From NCBI GenBank assembly GCA_025360645.1, contig JANYBT010000024.1:1-40171 (forward strand): 40,171 nucleotides of DNA, in the 5' to 3' direction. Under the pieces are notes generated by a model, which made no database searches, was not told the DNA's origin, and saw only the letters and a program-made list of their open reading frames with translations. This DNA comes from Acidobacteriaceae bacterium (GTDB lineage: Bacteria > Acidobacteriota > Terriglobia > Terriglobales > Acidobacteriaceae). This document shows positions 1 through 10,535 of the stretch, one piece after another (positions within the stretch are counted from its first letter, which is position 1; each line of letters opens with the position of its first letter). The position numbers and the translations under genes are program-made.

Positions 1-1202
1 TCGATGAGGAACGTGCCGTCGCGCGTCATGCCGGTAAGGAGTTTTTCGTAAGACTCGATTTCGCGGATGTACCACAACCGCGAGACCAGGACGCCGCGCT
101 CGGTGGAGGCAATCATCTGCTCCACGGTTTGCGGAGCGCGAGACGGCGCAAACACAATGTTCATGGGCGCCTCGCCGATTTCGTTGGGCAACGAGAAGCC
201 GTGGCCGGTGGCGGCAATGGGACCGACTTCGGCGGCATGTTCGGAGCGCCGCATCTTCTCTGCCGTAGCGCGGGCATACACCACGCGGTGCACGACGCCG
301 TTTTCCACCAGCGGAACGCGTTGCCGCAGAACGCCTTCGCCATCGAAGGGACAGCCCGTCTGCATGGGGTGGCGCACGTCATCGACAATCGTGATGTTCG
401 GTCCGAACAGTGGCGCGCCAATCCGACGGTTCAGGAACGAACGTTCGTCCAGGATAGCTTGGCCGCTGAAATCGAAGAACATGAAGCCGACGATGTCGAG
501 CACGGCGGCCGGTTCCAGGATCACCGTGTATTTTCCAGGCGGGAGCTCGCCAGGGTGGGCGGAATCGAGTGTCTTTTGCGCCGCGATTTCCGCCATGGCG
601 AGCGGGTCGAGTTGGGCCACATCCGGCGAGTTGGCTTTTTGCCAGCCAGACGAGTCGTCGGCCAGCATGGTGATGGAAATTTCGGCGGAGGTCTGCGCAT
701 ACCACCGATCCAGTCCTCGAGAGTTGAAGAGGCCTTCGACCGAGTCGGCGGTGGAGAACACTCCCGCGGTGGTGAGGCGATGCTGGTTGGCAATGCGGAC
801 AATCTTCCCGACGCCGTCCGCGCGTTGCTCGGGGCTGACTGCCGCGGTGCCGGCGAAGTGGCGCGAAGGAGTGGAGTTCGCATCCCCGGCATCGGCGACA
901 GTGGGCATGGGGAGCAAGTCGGAATCGGGTTGCTGCACCAGGGCCAGCTTTTCGGATGCCTGCACGACGCGCCGCAGGCTGTCTTCATCGAACTTGTTGG
1001 TGGCGGCGCGCGCGGTACGGCCGGCGAAGTTGGTTCGAACTGAGATCGAGCAGTTTTCTTCGGCGACATTCTGGTGAATGGCGTTGTTGGCGAAGCGAGT
1101 GAGCGCAGAGCGGCCGGCGGAAAATGTAGCTTCCACTTCGTCGGCGATGGAGAATTTCCTGATCCGGTCGAAGAGATCCGCGGCTTGGTCTCTGGTCAGC
1201 AT
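1..1202 (-). CDS. pmbA: TldE/PmbA-type peptidase subunit, C-terminus off the window
   Basis: The frame stays open for 400 codons from its ATG to the window edge, so the C-terminus is missing. Residues 26-41 (TFSAGRSALTRFANNA) are the N-terminal TldD/PmbA-family signature. No HExxxH zinc motif is visible; this separates the TldE (PmbA) partner from TldD. In E. coli, TldD and TldE form a heterodimeric cytoplasmic metalloprotease that degrades unfolded peptides and matures some modified peptides; TldE lacks the zinc site. The start codon shares one base with the stop of the permease upstream (TGATG), implying translational coupling. The tldD gene lies upstream on the same strand, so this is very likely the matching subunit of one operon. 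Family assignment is firm; the substrate is not known. Confidence 0.9.
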   Translation of the reverse strand, partial: MLTRDQAADLFDRIRKFSIADEVEATFSAGRSALTRFANNAIHQNVAEENCSISVRTNFAGRTARAATNKFDEDSLRRVVQASEKLALVQQPDSDLLPMPTVADAGDANSTPSRHFAGTAAVSPEQRADGVGKIVRIANQHRLTTAGVFSTADSVEGLFNSRGLDRWYAQTSAEISITMLADDSSGWQKANSPDVAQLDPLAMAEIAAQKTLDSAHPGELPPGKYTVILEPAAVLDIVGFMFFDFSGQAILDERSFLNRRIGAPLFGPNITIVDDVRHPMQTGCPFDGEGVLRQRVPLVENGVVHRVVYARATAEKMRRSEHAAEVGPIAATGHGFSLPNEIGEAPMNIVFAPSRAPQTVEQMIASTERGVLVSRLWYIREIESYEKLLTGMTRDGTFLI

Positions 1203-2593
1203 CAGTTCCCGGCCATCGGCGGCGGCGATACGTTCGGGCCTATGGTCATCGCGGTCGGCACCCGCTTAAAGACCCGGCGCAGAACGACATAGGCCACGGG
1301 GCCGGCCGCCAGCAACCAGGGCGCATAACGGAAGACGAAAGGTTCGCTGTAATAGATCTTGACCGCGCATAAAATGCCCGGAAGAATGATGGCCGCCGCC
1401 AGTCCCAACGAACCGCCGGGAATGCGGAAGGAGCGGGGCGCATCGGGCATGGTTTGGCGCAACTTCCAGGCCGCCAACAAGGTCAGCATGGAGGTTGCGA
1501 TGCGGGTCCAGATGTAGATGCTGACCAGATCCACCACCTTGGTTCCAGCCAGCAAGCAGTAGACCACCGTCGAAACTACGATGGCGCGAGCGGGCGTGCC
1601 GTAACGCGGATCGATTTTGCCCAGCCAAGCGGGGAGGTAGCCGTCTTCCGCCATGGTGGCCGGGATGCGCGTGGTGTACAGGATGGTGCTGTTGGAAAGG
1701 GCAGCGGTGCCGATGATGGAGGCGACGAGCATGGCCACGCCGAGAGCGGTGCCGCCGATCAGCCGCGACGCGGTGACGATGTATCCGGTCTGCCAATCCT
1801 GCCAGTTGCCCAGAGCCGCGAGAGCCAGCGTAGCTGGCACAGTGAAGGTGAGAATATTCAGCGGCGTGTTCCAGGCCAGCACGCGGACAAAAGTTTTCTG
1901 CGCGTCTTTGATTTCGCCGACGATGCTGGAAAGCTGCTCGTATCCGGCGTAATTCCACATGGCGAGCGCCAGTCCCTTGCCCAGCACGCTGCCCAAAGGC
2001 CGGCCGGGTGGAACCAGAGGCAGCACCGGGTTGTAGTGCCAATGGAATAGCGCGGCAATGCAAAGCCATGCGACCGGAATGAGCACAGCCACCTGCAGTG
2101 CCACGGCGAGTCCGCCCGCCACCTGCACTCCCCGCACGTTCATGTAACCCAGAAGGCATAGCACCAGCGCGGCTCCGGCCCATTCCCATTTGCCGGTGAG
2201 GCCCGGAATGTAGTCGTGCAGATAGTCCATCAGCAAGACGCCGTAAACCGAGTTGAGCAGAAAGGTGCCGGTCCAGTTCCACCAGCCGCATTGAAAGCCC
2301 CAAAAATCGCCGAACGCTACTCGCACCCAACGATAGAATCCGCCCTGGACGGGGAGGATGCTGTTCATTTCCGCAGCGGCCAGCGAGATGGGGATGCTCC
2401 AGAGAAACGGAACGAAGGTGAGAAAAATGAGCGACATCCCGGGGCCGGAGCCCTGGAAAATTTCCTCGTAACCGAACGGTCCGCCCGCGGTGTAGCCATA
2501 GAAGAGGGCCAGCAGCGGCAGGAACCCGATTTGCCGCATCTGGGCTGAGGAAGGACCGGCAGAGGCGGATTTGACCTGGGGTGAGGTGGACAT
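1202..2593 (-). CDS. APC-superfamily amino acid/polyamine permease
   Basis: A 463-residue integral membrane protein with about 12 hydrophobic segments, the usual size for the amino acid-polyamine-organocation superfamily. The first membrane segment contains GGPFGYEE (residues 37-44), which resembles the GGPxGxE motif of the polyamine:proton symporter branch (plant PUT/RMV1-like carriers) more than classical amino acid permeases. It probably imports an amino acid or polyamine by proton coupling across the inner membrane. It sits between tldD (78 bases upstream) and tldE, overlapping the latter by one base, so all three are probably co-transcribed. The substrate cannot be read from the sequence. 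No good Shine-Dalgarno precedes the ATG. Confidence 0.85.
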   Translation of the reverse strand: MSTSPQVKSASAGPSSAQMRQIGFLPLLALFYGYTAGGPFGYEEIFQGSGPGMSLIFLTFVPFLWSIPISLAAAEMNSILPVQGGFYRWVRVAFGDFWGFQCGWWNWTGTFLLNSVYGVLLMDYLHDYIPGLTGKWEWAGAALVLCLLGYMNVRGVQVAGGLAVALQVAVLIPVAWLCIAALFHWHYNPVLPLVPPGRPLGSVLGKGLALAMWNYAGYEQLSSIVGEIKDAQKTFVRVLAWNTPLNILTFTVPATLALAALGNWQDWQTGYIVTASRLIGGTALGVAMLVASIIGTAALSNSTILYTTRIPATMAEDGYLPAWLGKIDPRYGTPARAIVVSTVVYCLLAGTKVVDLVSIYIWTRIATSMLTLLAAWKLRQTMPDAPRSFRIPGGSLGLAAAIILPGILCAVKIYYSEPFVFRYAPWLLAAGPVAYVVLRRVFKRVPTAMTIGPNVSPPPMAGN

Positions 2594-2671
2594 GGGGAGC
2601 GCTGGAGTTCGCGCAATAGTATCTGACGCACCCGGGATTTTGCAAAGGCGGAGGCCGGGACAATTCCGCCG

Positions 2672-4138
2672 CTAACTGCCGCTATAGGCGCTACCGATGC
2701 GGATCTTGCGGAAGCGTGCGGGTGCTGCGCCGTGGCCGGTGCCGATGACTTGGGCGGGTTGTCCCTTGCCGCAGTTGGGGGTGCCCCAGAGCGTCCACTG
2801 GTCGCGCGAACAGATGGCATCCATGGCGTTCCAGAACTCGGTGGTAATGCCCGAGTAGGACGGGTTTTTCAGCAGGCGGACAAGTTTGCCATGGCGGATT
2901 TCCCAGCCCATTTCGCAGCCGAACTGGAAGTTGTAGCGCTTGTCGTCAATGGACCACGACTTGTTGGTCTCCATGTAGATGCCGTGGCTGGTATCAGCAA
3001 TCAATTGGTCCCGGGTCAGCGGCTGGTCTCCAGGAAGAATACTGATGTTGGTCATGCGTATCATGGGCAGGCGGTTCCAACTCTCCGCGCGCATGGTGCC
3101 GCCGGAACGGGAAGCGCCAATGGTATGGGCGGTTTCGCGCGACGACAGATATCCGGTGAACAGACCGTTGGTGATGACGGGCGTGCACTGGGCGGGAACG
3201 CCTTCGTCGTCGAAGCCGAAGGTGCCGAGGCCGGGGCCATGGTCGAGGCGTGCGTCCGCCACTACGTTGACCAGGTCGCTGCCGTAGCGGAGGTGGCGCA
3301 GCTTGTCGATGGTGAGGAATGACGTTCCTGCATAGTTGGCTTCCATGCCCAGAACGCGGTCGAGTTCGATGGGGTGACCCACGGATTCGTGGATCTGCAG
3401 ACCCAGTTGCGAACTGTCGAGCACGAGGTCAAATGCGCCTTCGGGGCATTGGTCTGCCTTCAGCAGGGCGACGGCTTCTTCGCCGATGCGTCGCGCATTT
3501 TGCAGCAGGTTGAGTTCGCCGATGAGTTCATAGCCCTTGCCCTGCCACTGGCCGCCAAAAGAGTTGGGGAACGAGCGCTTCTGCACGTCATTGCCGGCAA
3601 AGGCGTAAGCGGCGTAACCGGCGCCCGTCAGATAGCAGGTCTGGTGGATGGCGGCGCCTTCTGAGGAGTAGAACCACTGCTCTTCGCGCTGGAAGTTCAT
3701 GTTGGATTCAGCCAGCGTCACGCCGCTGACGGCCAGCAGTTCGGCGTCAATCTGGAGCAGCAGATCCAGGCATTGCTCCACGGGCACGGTGAAGGGATGG
3801 ATCTGGCAGGGCATGGCCCAATCGGCGGTGACGGGCTTTTCGGGGGCGAGGCGGACGTCGTCAATCTTGACTTGAGCCGAGGCTTGAGCAATCGCGATGG
3901 CGCGCGCGGCTGTGGCCTCGACGGAGGCGTGGGAGAGGTGGTCGGTGGCGGCGAATCCCCAGGCGCCGTTCACGATGACGCGGACCGCCATCCCCAGCGA
4001 TTCGGAATCGGATGCGCCCGCCATCTTGCCATTCTTGGTGGAGAGGGAGCGGCTGCGCACGTCCACAATGCGGGCATCGGCGTAAGACGCGCGGCGAAGG
4101 TCGGCGAGGTTCAGGGCCCAGTCGGCAAGATTCTTCAT
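2672..4138 (-). CDS. tldD: TldD-type zinc metallopeptidase
   Basis: 488 residues, the normal TldD length. The zinc-binding helix is visible as HESVGH at residues 250-255 with a following glutamate at 259, the HExxxH arrangement of the catalytic TldD subunit. The N-terminal half has the family fold (SLSTKNGKMAGASDSESLGM, residues 31-50). TldD pairs with TldE to make a cytosolic protease chamber acting on unfolded or modified peptides. It is the first gene of an operon that continues with a permease and tldE. The upstream spacer, shared with asnA on the other strand, carries a 15-base tandem repeat. Some actinobacterial and archaeal TldD proteins act as homo-oligomers, but the nearby tldE favours the heterodimer. 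Confidence 0.92.
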   Translation of the reverse strand: MKNLADWALNLADLRRASYADARIVDVRSRSLSTKNGKMAGASDSESLGMAVRVIVNGAWGFAATDHLSHASVEATAARAIAIAQASAQVKIDDVRLAPEKPVTADWAMPCQIHPFTVPVEQCLDLLLQIDAELLAVSGVTLAESNMNFQREEQWFYSSEGAAIHQTCYLTGAGYAAYAFAGNDVQKRSFPNSFGGQWQGKGYELIGELNLLQNARRIGEEAVALLKADQCPEGAFDLVLDSSQLGLQIHESVGHPIELDRVLGMEANYAGTSFLTIDKLRHLRYGSDLVNVVADARLDHGPGLGTFGFDDEGVPAQCTPVITNGLFTGYLSSRETAHTIGASRSGGTMRAESWNRLPMIRMTNISILPGDQPLTRDQLIADTSHGIYMETNKSWSIDDKRYNFQFGCEMGWEIRHGKLVRLLKNPSYSGITTEFWNAMDAICSRDQWTLWGTPNCGKGQPAQVIGTGHGAAPARFRKIRIGSAYSGS

Positions 4139-4189
4139 TCAGGCTCGCAGTACGGGTGGCCAGGGTCGGCCATGGTGCATCTCGCCGTG

Positions 4190-4219
4190 GTACTGGTCAT
4201 AGTGGTGCTGGTCATAGTG
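4190..4219. repeat. Two tandem 15-base repeats in the tldD/asnA divergent spacer
   Basis: GTACTGGTCATAGTG is followed directly by GTGCTGGTCATAGTG (14 of 15 bases identical) in the 219-base spacer between the divergent tldD and asnA starts. Just to the left lies a short dyad, TGGCC-N6-GGCCA (4157-4172). Tandem copies between divergent promoters could be a regulator site; nothing else supports this. Confidence 0.5.
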
Positions 4220-4346
4220 TGCATTCTATCGCGGGATTCCTCGACGGTGTGCCATCGCACACCCTGCTGTGCCCGGCGTCACAGTATCTCCGCCCGCCGG
4301 GGGAGTATCAAGAAAGGTTGTTCATTTTATAAGACAGAAGCCCTTT

Positions 4347-4354
4347 AGGAGGAG
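4347..4354 (+). promoter_or_regulatory. Strong Shine-Dalgarno of asnA
   Basis: AGGAGGAG lies a few bases before the ATG, one of the few near-perfect ribosome binding sites in this window, and fixes the asnA start. A -10-like TATAAG (4328-4333) lies about 15 bases further upstream, without a convincing -35. Confidence 0.7.
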
Positions 4355-4357
4355 TTC

Positions 4358-5500
4358 ATGGCGACGCTTACGTACGACAAACGGGCGGATCTGGCCGGCC
4401 CGGGTATTGGAAACTATACCGATCTGGAAAAGATTCTCCCCGCAAATTACAAGTCTCTGCTTGATCGGCGCGAAACTCAGCAAGCCGTGTTTCACGTCAA
4501 GCGATACATTGCCGACAACCTATGCAAGGAATTAAACCTGATGATGGTGGAAGTTCCGCTGATCGTGGATGCGGAGAGCGGAGTGAACGACATGCTGGAC
4601 CGCGACGGTTCGCGGACTCCCATCGGGTTCCACATCTCGAATGATCGGGACCAGCACCCCATGGACGCCCAGGTAGTGCAGGCCGCTACCAAGTGGAAGA
4701 GAATGGCGCTGAAGCAGTTTGCCTGCAAGACGGGCGAGGGCATCTGCACCGATATGCGCGCGGTCCGCAAAGACTATTTCCTCGACCACGACCACTCCGC
4801 CTATGTGGACCAGTGGGATTGGGAGCGCGTGATTACGGCCGAGCAGCGCAACGTCGCCTTCCTGAAGGAAATTGTACGGCGCATCTGGAAAGTGCTGGTG
4901 GGCGCGGAGAAATACGCGCAGGAATTGTTCCCAGCGCTCAAGGACCCGCGTTTTCCCAATCTGCCTGAGGAGTTGATGTTTCTGCATGCCGAGGAAATTC
5001 TCGAGATGTATCCCGACCTGCCGCGCAAACAACGGGAGACGGAGATCCTGCAGAAATATCCTGCGATCTTCATCATCGGCATTGGCTGGGCGTTGAAAGA
5101 CGGCTATCCGCACGAGAACCGCGCCGCCGACTACGACGACTGGATCACCGACACGCACAAAGAAACCGGGAAAGACACCCATGGGCTGAACGGCGACATT
5201 CTGGTGTGGAACCCTGTAACCAAGCGGCGGCATGAACTGACGTCGATGGGGGTTCGGGTGAATGCCGACACGCTGCATATGCAACTGGAGATGTCGAACC
5301 TGCTCGACAACCTGAAGTTCCCCTACCACCAGGCGATTGTAAGGAACCAGATCCCGCTGTCGGTGGGCGGGGGCATCGGGCAGTCGCGGACGCTGATGCT
5401 TCTGCTGCGCAAGGCTCACCTGGGCGAAGTGAGCGTAACGGTGTGGCCGAAAGTGCTGAAGGACATCTGCGCCAAGAAAAGCATTTTTGTGCTGGAGTAG
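4358..5500 (+). CDS. asnA: Aspartate--ammonia ligase (asparagine synthetase A)
   Basis: 380 residues. Recognised from conserved blocks of the AsnA family, a class II aminoacyl-tRNA-synthetase-like fold: AYVDQWDWERV (around residues 148-158), HGLNGDILVWNPV, SSMG/TSMGVRVNADTL, and the C-terminal motif 3 GGGIGQSRTLMLLL. It makes asparagine from aspartate, ammonia and ATP in the cytoplasm, using free ammonium rather than glutamine. It is about 50 residues longer than the E. coli enzyme, mainly at the N-terminus and in mid-protein loops. It has its own strong ribosome binding site and is followed by an intrinsic terminator, so it is probably a single-gene transcript. Family assignment is secure. 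Confidence 0.96.
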   Translation: MATLTYDKRADLAGPGIGNYTDLEKILPANYKSLLDRRETQQAVFHVKRYIADNLCKELNLMMVEVPLIVDAESGVNDMLDRDGSRTPIGFHISNDRDQHPMDAQVVQAATKWKRMALKQFACKTGEGICTDMRAVRKDYFLDHDHSAYVDQWDWERVITAEQRNVAFLKEIVRRIWKVLVGAEKYAQELFPALKDPRFPNLPEELMFLHAEEILEMYPDLPRKQRETEILQKYPAIFIIGIGWALKDGYPHENRAADYDDWITDTHKETGKDTHGLNGDILVWNPVTKRRHELTSMGVRVNADTLHMQLEMSNLLDNLKFPYHQAIVRNQIPLSVGGGIGQSRTLMLLLRKAHLGEVSVTVWPKVLKDICAKKSIFVLE

Positions 5501-5516
5501 CGAGAGGCGTGGTTCA

Positions 5517-5555
5517 GGGACGGGCGGCTCACCCGTCCCTTACTTTTATTCTTAT
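5517..5555 (+). terminator. Rho-independent terminator of asnA
   Basis: Perfect 8-bp stem GGGACGGG / CCCGTCCC (5517-5524 with 5532-5539) around a 7-base loop, followed by the T-rich stretch TTACTTTTATTCTT. It lies 17 bases after the asnA stop, between asnA and the convergent kdsD. Confidence 0.85.
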
Positions 5556-5591
5556 CTGCCTCGCAGGGGATGACAGCGGTGCTCCCCGCAC

Positions 5592-6602
5592 TTACACCAT
5601 CTCCGTTCCCCACAGGTCGTGCAGGTGCACGATGCCTTGCAGGCGGCGCTCTCCGTCCACCACCACCAGCGAAGTGATTTTGAGCTGCTCCATTTGAGCC
5701 AGGGCGGTGGCGGCGAACTCGTGGGCGGCAATCGTTTTTGGAGTGCGCGTCATGCACTCGGCGGCGGTCAGGTCGAGCACGTCCTTGCCGCGTTGTTCGA
5801 GCAGCCGCCGCAGGTCGCCGTCACTGATCACGCCCAGCAGGCGGTCGCCTTCCACTACCGTAGTCATGCCCAGCTTCTTGCGCGACATTTCGTAGATGAC
5901 GTCGGGCATTCGGGTTGCGGCGGTGACGCGCGGGACCGCGTCGCCGGAGTGCATGATGCTTTCCACTCGGGCCAGGCGCTTGCCCAGCTTGCCGCCGGGA
6001 TGCAGGTTGGCAAAGTCTTCTTCCTTGAAGCCGCGGCGCTCCGAGAGCGAGACGGCGAGGGCGTCGCCGAGGGCCAGCATGGAGGTGGTGGAGGCGGTGG
6101 GAGCCAGGCCGAGCGAGCAGGCCTCCTGGTCGATGGAGCAGTCGAGCACAACGTCAGCCGCGGCGGCGAGGGTGGAGAGCTGCGGGGCGACGGGGGTGGC
6201 GGCGCTGGCGATGGTACTGGCGCTGTCGTCGCAGGTCATCGCGATGAGCGGCACTTGCAGGCGCTTGATGGTTGCCAACAGGCGCAGAATTTCTTCGGTC
6301 TCGCCGCTGGCTGAGAGCGTCAGCACCACATCGCCGCGCACCACCATGCCCAGGTCGCCGTGGACAGCATCCACCGGGTGGAGGTAGAGCGCGGGAGTGC
6401 CGATGGAGCTGAGAGTGGCCGCGATTTTGCGGGCAATGATGCCGCTCTTGCCCATTCCGGTAACGACGACGCGTCCCTGGCAATGGAACATCAGGTCGAG
6501 CGCGCGCTCAAACGCCGGACCCATGGCGCCGGCGAGGCGGTCGGCAAGGCGCTTGAGGGCTTCGGCCTCAATGCGAACGACTCTTTCTCCAGTGTGTTTC
6601 AT
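5592..6602 (-). CDS. kdsD: D-arabinose 5-phosphate isomerase (KdsD/KpsF family)
   Basis: 336 residues with the standard layout: an N-terminal SIS sugar-isomerase domain (VVVTGMGKSG near residues 45-54, then the HPVDAVHGDLGM active-site segment) and two C-terminal CBS domains. It converts ribulose 5-phosphate to arabinose 5-phosphate, the first step of Kdo synthesis for the LPS inner core. It is the last gene of the minus-strand cluster pyrG-kdsA-channel-kdsD, and its role fits kdsA, which uses its product. The kdsC phosphatase that often follows is absent here. A GutQ-type paralogue role cannot be excluded, but the context strongly favours Kdo synthesis. Confidence 0.92.
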   Translation of the reverse strand: MKHTGERVVRIEAEALKRLADRLAGAMGPAFERALDLMFHCQGRVVVTGMGKSGIIARKIAATLSSIGTPALYLHPVDAVHGDLGMVVRGDVVLTLSASGETEEILRLLATIKRLQVPLIAMTCDDSASTIASAATPVAPQLSTLAAAADVVLDCSIDQEACSLGLAPTASTTSMLALGDALAVSLSERRGFKEEDFANLHPGGKLGKRLARVESIMHSGDAVPRVTAATRMPDVIYEMSRKKLGMTTVVEGDRLLGVISDGDLRRLLEQRGKDVLDLTAAECMTRTPKTIAAHEFAATALAQMEQLKITSLVVVDGERRLQGIVHLHDLWGTEMV

Positions 6603-6642
6603 GAACGAGGGAATGGTAGCAGAAGCGGAGAAATCCGCTGCC

Positions 6643-7785
6643 TTAGAAATGGTCCTCCACGGCCGGTCCCGGACGTTCCAATGAGCTCGCCTGGATGGTG
6701 CGGTCCCAGGGGCCGCCTTGCCAATTGTCTTTGCGCTTTGCGGTATCCATCCAAAGCGGCACGGTGAACAGCAGCCGTTCCGCGAGGGCCTGCACGTAGG
6801 GTTCGTAGAGCGAACGCAACTTTGCGAGTTTCACGTTCGCGGGTTGGTCATTGCGCAGGCGCAGCCCGTTCGCCGTCAACAGGAGGCGCAACTGGTCGCG
6901 CTGGTCGTCCGGTAGGCGGAGGGCGCGCCCCGCGTCGTAGCGTGCGTTCACCACCTGGGCCAGATCGACCGCGGCGTGACGCGCCATGGCGAAGGTGAGC
7001 CGGGCTTGCTCGGTGCGCACGCCGTCCACGCCAGCCAGCAGCAGCGAGGTGGTATCCAGCATCACGGTCAACGCGCTCAGCCACGATTGGTTGCTGTGCT
7101 GCGAACGGAAGAAGCTGAGCACGGGATAGGAAATCTGGCCGGCCAACAACCCGGCGCACCAGCGCTCCCAGTTGCGCAGCGTGTTGTCCAGCACCTCCTG
7201 GTCGGGGCAGCAACCCAGCCGCAGCAGCAGTTCGGTGGTAGTGGGCGGTGAGCCAGCGCGCGAATCCAGGAGCGAAATTTCAATTTCGCGCGTGTTGAAC
7301 GCCGAGTACACAACCGGCAAATATCCGATGACCACGCCCAGGAAAGCGAAGCCCATGCCAGCTTCCAGCACCGACAGTGCGCGAGCCGCGACGGAAACGG
7401 GCGTGATATCGCCGTAACCCAGCGTGAAGAAGGTCTCGCCGCTGTGGTAGAGCAGGCCCCAGAAAGTTATGGGCTGGGTGCCGAACAGCACGTGCTCGCC
7501 GGCGCCAAATTGCAGCAATGCAAAGCCCAGGATCAGTCCGGCGGCCCACAAAACCAGCAGGAGGATAAGCGAGAAGGGGCCGAAATATCCCAGGTAGGCT
7601 TCGCGGCGGCTGGCCGAGCGGATGCGCGCTGCGAATTTCGACCAGGGAATCCAGGTGTTGCGATAGAACCACGCGGTCAGCCGGAACGACCGCTGCACGC
7701 GGCGGGGCAGGACGATGGTCTCAAACGCGTCAAGCAAGATGACCGCGATCATAAACAGCCCGGCAATGACGGCGAGCAGATGCAT
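6643..7785 (-). CDS. Two-transmembrane potassium channel family protein
   Basis: 380 residues. Hydrophobic segments lie near residues 1-20, 70-92 and 135-160, with the potassium selectivity filter TLGYGD at 121-126 preceded by a pore helix (FWGLLYHSGETFF). This is a pore-loop channel architecture. The remaining ~210 residues are soluble, mostly helical, and match no regulatory domain I recognise (no RCK/TrkA glycine-rich motif seen). It lies between kdsA (32 bases) and kdsD (40 bases) on the same strand, so it is probably co-transcribed with Kdo synthesis genes. The protein is most likely a K+-conducting channel; its gating and its reason for being in this operon are unknown. Confidence 0.8.
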   Translation of the reverse strand: MHLLAVIAGLFMIAVILLDAFETIVLPRRVQRSFRLTAWFYRNTWIPWSKFAARIRSASRREAYLGYFGPFSLILLLVLWAAGLILGFALLQFGAGEHVLFGTQPITFWGLLYHSGETFFTLGYGDITPVSVAARALSVLEAGMGFAFLGVVIGYLPVVYSAFNTREIEISLLDSRAGSPPTTTELLLRLGCCPDQEVLDNTLRNWERWCAGLLAGQISYPVLSFFRSQHSNQSWLSALTVMLDTTSLLLAGVDGVRTEQARLTFAMARHAAVDLAQVVNARYDAGRALRLPDDQRDQLRLLLTANGLRLRNDQPANVKLAKLRSLYEPYVQALAERLLFTVPLWMDTAKRKDNWQGGPWDRTIQASSLERPGPAVEDHF

Positions 7786-7817
7786 AGGGAGAGGATGAAA
7801 AGGGAAGGGTAACAGAT

Positions 7818-8654
7818 TCAGGAGGAAGTCAGGGCGCGGTGAATCGCCTGGAGTTCCTTCAACACATCGGCCAAGTTGGTGGCGTCGAGGGCATTCGCGC
7901 CGTCGCTCTTGGCTTGCGCGGGGTTGTCGTGGACTTCCATGAACACACCGTCCACTCCCGCGGCGACGGCGGCGCGCGAGAGCACGGGAATAAATTCTGG
8001 TTGGCCTCCGCTGACTGCGGGCTGGTCCTGGTCGCCTTGCGAAGCAGAGGGAAGCTGCACCGAATGGGTGGCGTCAAACACGACGGGCGCGAACTTGCGC
8101 ATGATGGCGGGAGAGCGCATGTCCACTACCAGATTGTTGTAGCCGAAGCTGGAGCCGCGTTCGGTCAGAAAGACTCGGTCGTTGCCGGCTTGGCGACATT
8201 TTTCCACGGCGTGCCGCATGTCCCAGGGGGAAACGAATTGGCCCTTCTTGATGTTGACCGCCCTTCCGCTGGAGGCGGCGGCGACGATCAAGTCGGTCTG
8301 GCGGCATAGGAAAGCGGGAATCTGCAGCACGTCCACCACTTCGGCGACTTGCGCCACGTCGGCGGTTGCATGGACGTCAGTTAGGACGGGGACTTTGAAT
8401 TCCGCTTTCACCCTGGCCAGAATGCGCAAGCCCTCTTTCAGGCCCGGGCCGCGAAAACTCTTGACCGAGGTGCGATTGGCCTTGTCGTAAGAGGCTTTGA
8501 AGATAAAAGGAAACTGAAGCGAGCGGGTAATGCCTTGGATGATCTCGGCCATCTTCAGCGCGTGCGCTTCGCTTTCGATGACGCAGGGGCCGGCGATGAG
8601 GAAAAGTTCGCCGCCGCCGATGGTGATGCCGCCGATTTGGAAGGGAAGTGTCAA
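7818..8654 (-). CDS. kdsA: 3-deoxy-D-manno-octulosonate 8-phosphate synthase, metal-dependent type
   Basis: 278 residues. It condenses arabinose 5-phosphate with phosphoenolpyruvate to Kdo 8-phosphate in the cytoplasm. Family motifs: [10 protein letters not shown] (19-28), [10 protein letters not shown] (52-61), [12 protein letters not shown] (111-122), NIKKGQF (134-140), DATHSVQLP (194-202). Cys24, His197, Glu240 and Asp251 match the four metal ligands of the Aquifex-type enzyme; the E. coli type has Asn in place of the first Cys. The start is a TTG: an upstream TGA in frame closes the reading frame a few codons earlier and the next ATG would cut off the active site. No clear Shine-Dalgarno is visible. 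It is the second gene of the pyrG cluster. Confidence 0.95.
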   Translation of the reverse strand: MTLPFQIGGITIGGGELFLIAGPCVIESEAHALKMAEIIQGITRSLQFPFIFKASYDKANRTSVKSFRGPGLKEGLRILARVKAEFKVPVLTDVHATADVAQVAEVVDVLQIPAFLCRQTDLIVAAASSGRAVNIKKGQFVSPWDMRHAVEKCRQAGNDRVFLTERGSSFGYNNLVVDMRSPAIMRKFAPVVFDATHSVQLPSASQGDQDQPAVSGGQPEFIPVLSRAAVAAGVDGVFMEVHDNPAQAKSDGANALDATNLADVLKELQAIHRALTSS

Positions 8655-8667
8655 GGGACGAGTTTCA

Positions 8668-8749
8668 AGTTTCGAGTTTCACGTTTCAAGTCTGAGTCAT
8701 CGGCCAAGCTTTGGTTTCACTCGCAACTCGAAACCTGAAACTCGAAACT
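8668..8749. repeat. Long hairpin made of GTTTC-rich units between pyrG and kdsA
   Basis: The left arm 8668-8687 and right arm 8730-8749 are complementary at 19 of 20 positions, with a 42-base loop. The arms consist of 6-8 base units of the form AGTTTCGAGTTTC. The hairpin fills nearly the whole 98-base spacer between pyrG and kdsA. No T-tract follows, so it is not a standard terminator. It could be a dispersed intergenic palindrome of the REP type or an mRNA processing/stability element. Confidence 0.75.
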
Positions 8750-8752
8750 GGT

Positions 8753-10528
<1,776 letters not shown>

Positions 10529-10535
10529 CTAGTCC

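Noticed and set aside
1266-2663. A 465-codon minus-strand frame overlapping the permease in another phase.
   Set aside because: It is Arg/Gly/His-rich with no membrane segments, whereas the other frame is a clear APC permease.
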